From JAFGCL01 sp964492335 (GTDB taxonomy: Bacteria > Chloroflexota > Dehalococcoidia > UBA2247 > RBG-13-53-26): DNA of 15,638 nucleotides. The stretch spans positions 1 to 15,638 of the forward strand of contig CAZBJX010000033.1 in the NCBI GenBank assembly GCA_964492335.1, in the 5' to 3' direction. Position 1 is the first letter of the stretch; the number at the start of each line of letters is the position of its first letter. The notes beneath the pieces are model-generated. The model was given only the letters and a program-made list of their open reading frames with translations, did no database searches and had not been told where the DNA came from. The position numbers and the translations under genes are program-made. Positions 13,888 through 15,638 of the stretch are shown here, in pieces.

Positions 13888-14064
13888 AGATTTCTCAGCG
13901 GTGAACTCCCGCGGGGTAGCCGGGGGTTCAGGGGATCAGGGCCCACCACCGCCGCCGGGAAGTTGTCCAGGGCCAGGTACCGGGGAAGGCCGCTGAAGAG
14001 GTGAGGTAGGATGGGAAGAACGGACACCAAAGTCGGAGTAAGATAATGCGATGGAGGTGTCAAT
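13888..14064. other. Non-coding stretch between lyase promoter and IS relic
   Basis: No credible gene is seen. On the minus strand one frame reads protein-like from about 13996 to 13845 (for example RYLALDNFPAAVVGPDPLNP) but has no plausible start of its own. It may be the tail of an old gene cut by the insertion sequence, or chance. From about 14010 the sequence becomes A/T-richer and probably belongs to the insertion-sequence left end. Confidence 0.35.
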
Positions 14065-14274
14065 ACGGAGCGTATACCATACGGCAGATACACGAAGGAG
14101 TTCCGAGAAGAAGCCGTCAAGCTGGTGACCAAAAAGGCGTATCGGCCCTTGACCGACCTGGAGATGGGTCTGGCGCGTACCAAGAAGGAACTGGCTGAAG
14201 TGAAGATGGAGCGAGACATCTTAGAAAAGGCGGCCGCGTACTTTGCCAGGGAGTCTCTGCCCGGTACGCGATGA
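14065..14274 (+). pseudogene. IS3-family transposase OrfA remnant
   Basis: The frame reads ERIPYGRYTKEFREEAVKLV and, later, AEVKMERDILEKAAAYFARE, the N- and C-terminal signatures of IS3-family OrfA. A GGAGG at 14053-14057 sits 7 nt before ACG at 14065, exactly where the family has ATG, so the start codon appears lost by one T-to-C change. Between KLVT and KKAYRPL about 35-40 residues are missing in frame, including the recognition helix of the DNA-binding domain. The remaining 69 codons end at TGA 14272-14274. The product would be inactive even if translated. This is an old, decayed insertion sequence. Confidence 0.85.
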
Positions 14275-14330
14275 TCCAGAGATTGCGGCTCGAACTGTCA
14301 GGCCTGCAGGGGACCTCCACCCCCAAGTGA
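14271..14330 (+). pseudogene. Truncated IS3-family OrfB start
   Basis: ATGA at 14271-14274 overlaps the OrfA stop, the usual OrfA/OrfB junction. The frame begins MIQRLRLEL, like IS3 OrfB proteins, then departs from the family and stops at 14328-14330 after 19 codons. The DDE catalytic domain is absent, so most of the element has been deleted. Confidence 0.6.
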
Positions 14331-14332
14331 CC

Positions 14333-14348
14333 GCGCCCTGCCGGGCGC
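14333..14348. repeat. Small hairpin after the IS relic
   Basis: GCGCCC (14333-14338), loop TGCC, GGGCGC (14343-14348). It directly precedes the larger hairpin at 14351-14400, so the two could fold as a tandem structure. Confidence 0.35.
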
Positions 14349-14350
14349 AC

Positions 14351-14400
14351 GAAACAAGGCCGAGCCTCCGGGGAGTTCTCCGGAGGCCCGTCGGTGTTTC
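14351..14400. terminator. Long hairpin, probable terminator of the membrane-protein gene
   Basis: A 50-nt imperfect hairpin. GAAACA (14351-14356) pairs with TGTTTC (14395-14400), CCGA (14360-14363) with TCGG (14391-14394), and CCTCCGG (14365-14371) with CCGGAGG (14380-14386), closing a short loop. The outer A/T-containing arms and GC core are terminator-like and work on both strands. It lies 19 nt beyond the stop of the minus-strand gene at 14420. No long T-run follows. Confidence 0.5.
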
Positions 14401-14419
14401 TGGTGGAGACGGGGGAAAG

Positions 14420-15478
14420 TCAGTCTCGGCCCGAAACACGATGTGGCGGATCGAACGGCCGCAGAAACACCAAAGCCACGGCCGAGGCCCCGACTAGCAC
14501 GAGGAGCGAGAGGAAGTCCCCATCGGCAATGAAGCAGATGAACCCGTAGACCCCTACTGCCTGGCACAGAATACCGGCCACCACAATCAGCGCGACGTTG
14601 CGGGCGGTCCAGGACCAGGAGCCAGTCCATCGGCTGACTGCGCTGTCCGGCTTGCGGAAGGTGCGGCTGAGGAGGAAGATAAGCACGAGCAGCACCGCTG
14701 CGATCGCGTACAGCGTATACTTCACTGCAGTGAAGTCAGCTTTGGCTGACCCATCCGATCCTCTGGCAAAGGCGATCACGACCCACAAGAGAAGCGGGAG
14801 GAACTGGATGAGCCACACCAGCCGGTCCCAACGCCGGCCGCTGTGCGCACCGTGACCCTGAGGCCCGGTGGCGTGCGATACCGTGCCGACGGAGCCGGCC
14901 CCGGCAGTTAGCGTAGCCGCCATCTTCTTTCCTGCGAGATAGCGCCACACGGCGGTGGCGATTATGACGCCTGCGCCGACACCTACCGCCAGGAACGTGG
15001 CGAAGCCGATAACGAGAGCATCCAACAAGCTACGGTTCTCCCCGATGGCGAAGACTACATCCGGCCCTGTTGCTCCCTCATTGTACCGTGCGGCGAAGAG
15101 ATAGGTGCCGGGCTTGTCTAAGGTGAACTCGAGGATGGCTCTGCCCGAGCGTCGTAGGACAGTGTACTCGAACGTGCCCTGCGGCGGGCGCAGTTCCACG
15201 GCGTTGCCGGTGTCTGGAGACGTCAGGCTCAGGGAGATCGGCGGGAGATCGACGCTCGTCTGGAAGGCTCTCCCATCGACCACGCTCCGATACTCGTAGT
15301 ACACCACATAGTCCCGGGCGGAGGCCAACTCCACTTGACACGTATTCGGTGCGACGAACCTTATATCGGGAAGACGGAGGTCGAGGTAGAGAGAGATAGC
15401 GGCTAATCCCAATACGATGACGGCCACCCCGATGAGGTACCACCACCGGCTCGGCCTCGTTACTTCAGCTCGCATCAT
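14420..15478 (-). CDS. Multi-spanning membrane protein, function unknown
   Basis: A 352-residue protein I do not recognise. A hydrophobic helix at about 12-31 is followed by an extracytoplasmic domain (about 35-148) with alternating beta-like segments, including DKPGTYLFAARY, a pattern seen in beta-sandwich sensor or adhesion domains. Then come about five more membrane helices (152-178, 219-237, 251-271, 293-316 and 321-339). A Gly/His/Ala-rich loop (about 182-216) lies between the second and third, and the tail is short and basic. Two adjacent ATG codons start the frame at 15478, with only a weak GAGAG upstream. No enzyme motif is visible. Base composition looks less GC-rich than the genes to the left, and it lies between an IS relic and a possible IS end, hinting at acquisition. 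Confidence 0.75.
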   Translation of the reverse strand: MMRAEVTRPSRWWYLIGVAVIVLGLAAISLYLDLRLPDIRFVAPNTCQVELASARDYVVYYEYRSVVDGRAFQTSVDLPPISLSLTSPDTGNAVELRPPQGTFEYTVLRRSGRAILEFTLDKPGTYLFAARYNEGATGPDVVFAIGENRSLLDALVIGFATFLAVGVGAGVIIATAVWRYLAGKKMAATLTAGAGSVGTVSHATGPQGHGAHSGRRWDRLVWLIQFLPLLLWVVIAFARGSDGSAKADFTAVKYTLYAIAAVLLVLIFLLSRTFRKPDSAVSRWTGSWSWTARNVALIVVAGILCQAVGVYGFICFIADGDFLSLLVLVGASAVALVFLRPFDPPHRVSGRD

Positions 15479-15601
15479 GGGTTTCTCTCATGTCCTGCAC
15501 AGTGTACACGACCACTGCTGTCTGCAGAGATTGGCTCAGGCGAGCGTTGCACCACGAACGCGATGAGTCCGGCAAGAAGGCCCTTGTCACTTTTCACGTT
15601 A

Positions 15602-15632
15602 TTGACCCAGGGTGTTTTCAAGTAATTTGACC
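15602..15632. mobile_element. Possible insertion-sequence end at the right edge
   Basis: TTGACC occurs at 15602-15607 and again at 15627-15632, 25 bp apart, in an A/T-rich stretch (GGTGTTTTCAAGTAATTTG between them). Short spaced direct repeats like these are typical of IS21-family ends. The window stops at 15638, so no transposase can be seen. The rest of 15479-15601 holds no gene I can support, only the upstream region of the membrane-protein gene. Confidence 0.2.
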
Positions 15633-15638
15633 ACTCCC

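Noticed and set aside
15502..15509. GTGTACAC palindrome upstream of the membrane-protein gene
   Set aside because: Eight bases is too short to separate from chance, and no matching promoter geometry was found.

Overview
The window is GC-rich bacterial chromosome (my impression, not a count). Its genes are closely packed, GTG and TTG starts are common, and sigma70-type promoters can be read by eye. The ribonuclease Y / YmdB pair, absent from enteric bacteria, together with a CoA-disulfide reductase with a C-terminal rhodanese domain, a C-GCAxxG-C-C protein and a tyrosine phenol-lyase relative, suggests an anaerobe or facultative anaerobe of Gram-positive-like or Chloroflexota affinity. No rRNA, tRNA or CRISPR array was seen, so the phylum is an inference.

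Layout. (1) 1-1617: proB with its own promoter, then a small zinc-ribbon protein. (2) 1647-5496: a second promoter drives rny (RNase Y), ymdB, a PHP-domain phosphoesterase and a B-box zinc-finger membrane protein, an RNA-turnover and nucleotide-phosphoesterase cluster. (3) 5513-6909, minus strand: a MarR-type regulator followed by a short SppA-type peptidase. (4) 6917-6973: a compact divergent control region with overlapping palindromes. (5) 7008-9171: a zinc-dependent dehydrogenase, a VOC protein and a C-GCAxxG-C-C protein, probably one operon facing away from marR. (6) 9288-10997: CoA-disulfide reductase with rhodanese. (7) 11050-13788, minus strand: a very large fused protein made of two tyrosine phenol-lyase/tryptophanase-type halves. 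(8) 13789-14419: leader and promoter of that gene, an IS3-family relic and a strong hairpin. (9) 14420-15478, minus strand: an unrecognised multi-spanning membrane protein of apparently lower GC, then a right edge that looks like an insertion-sequence end.

The most interesting object is the fused lyase. Aligned from memory with Citrobacter freundii tyrosine phenol-lyase, the C-terminal half keeps the PLP lysine and the other residues a subunit supplies to its own active site. It has lost the residues a subunit lends to its partner. The N-terminal half shows the reverse: its own PLP site is destroyed but the lending loops survive. This looks like a homodimer turned into one chain with one good composite active site and one abandoned site.

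How the parts may work together (inference): the lyase would release phenol, pyruvate and ammonia from tyrosine. A MarR regulator, a family that often senses phenolic compounds, controls a nearby dehydrogenase operon, and the CoA-disulfide reductase would maintain thiol redox balance. No sequence signal directly ties the lyase to the MarR regulon.
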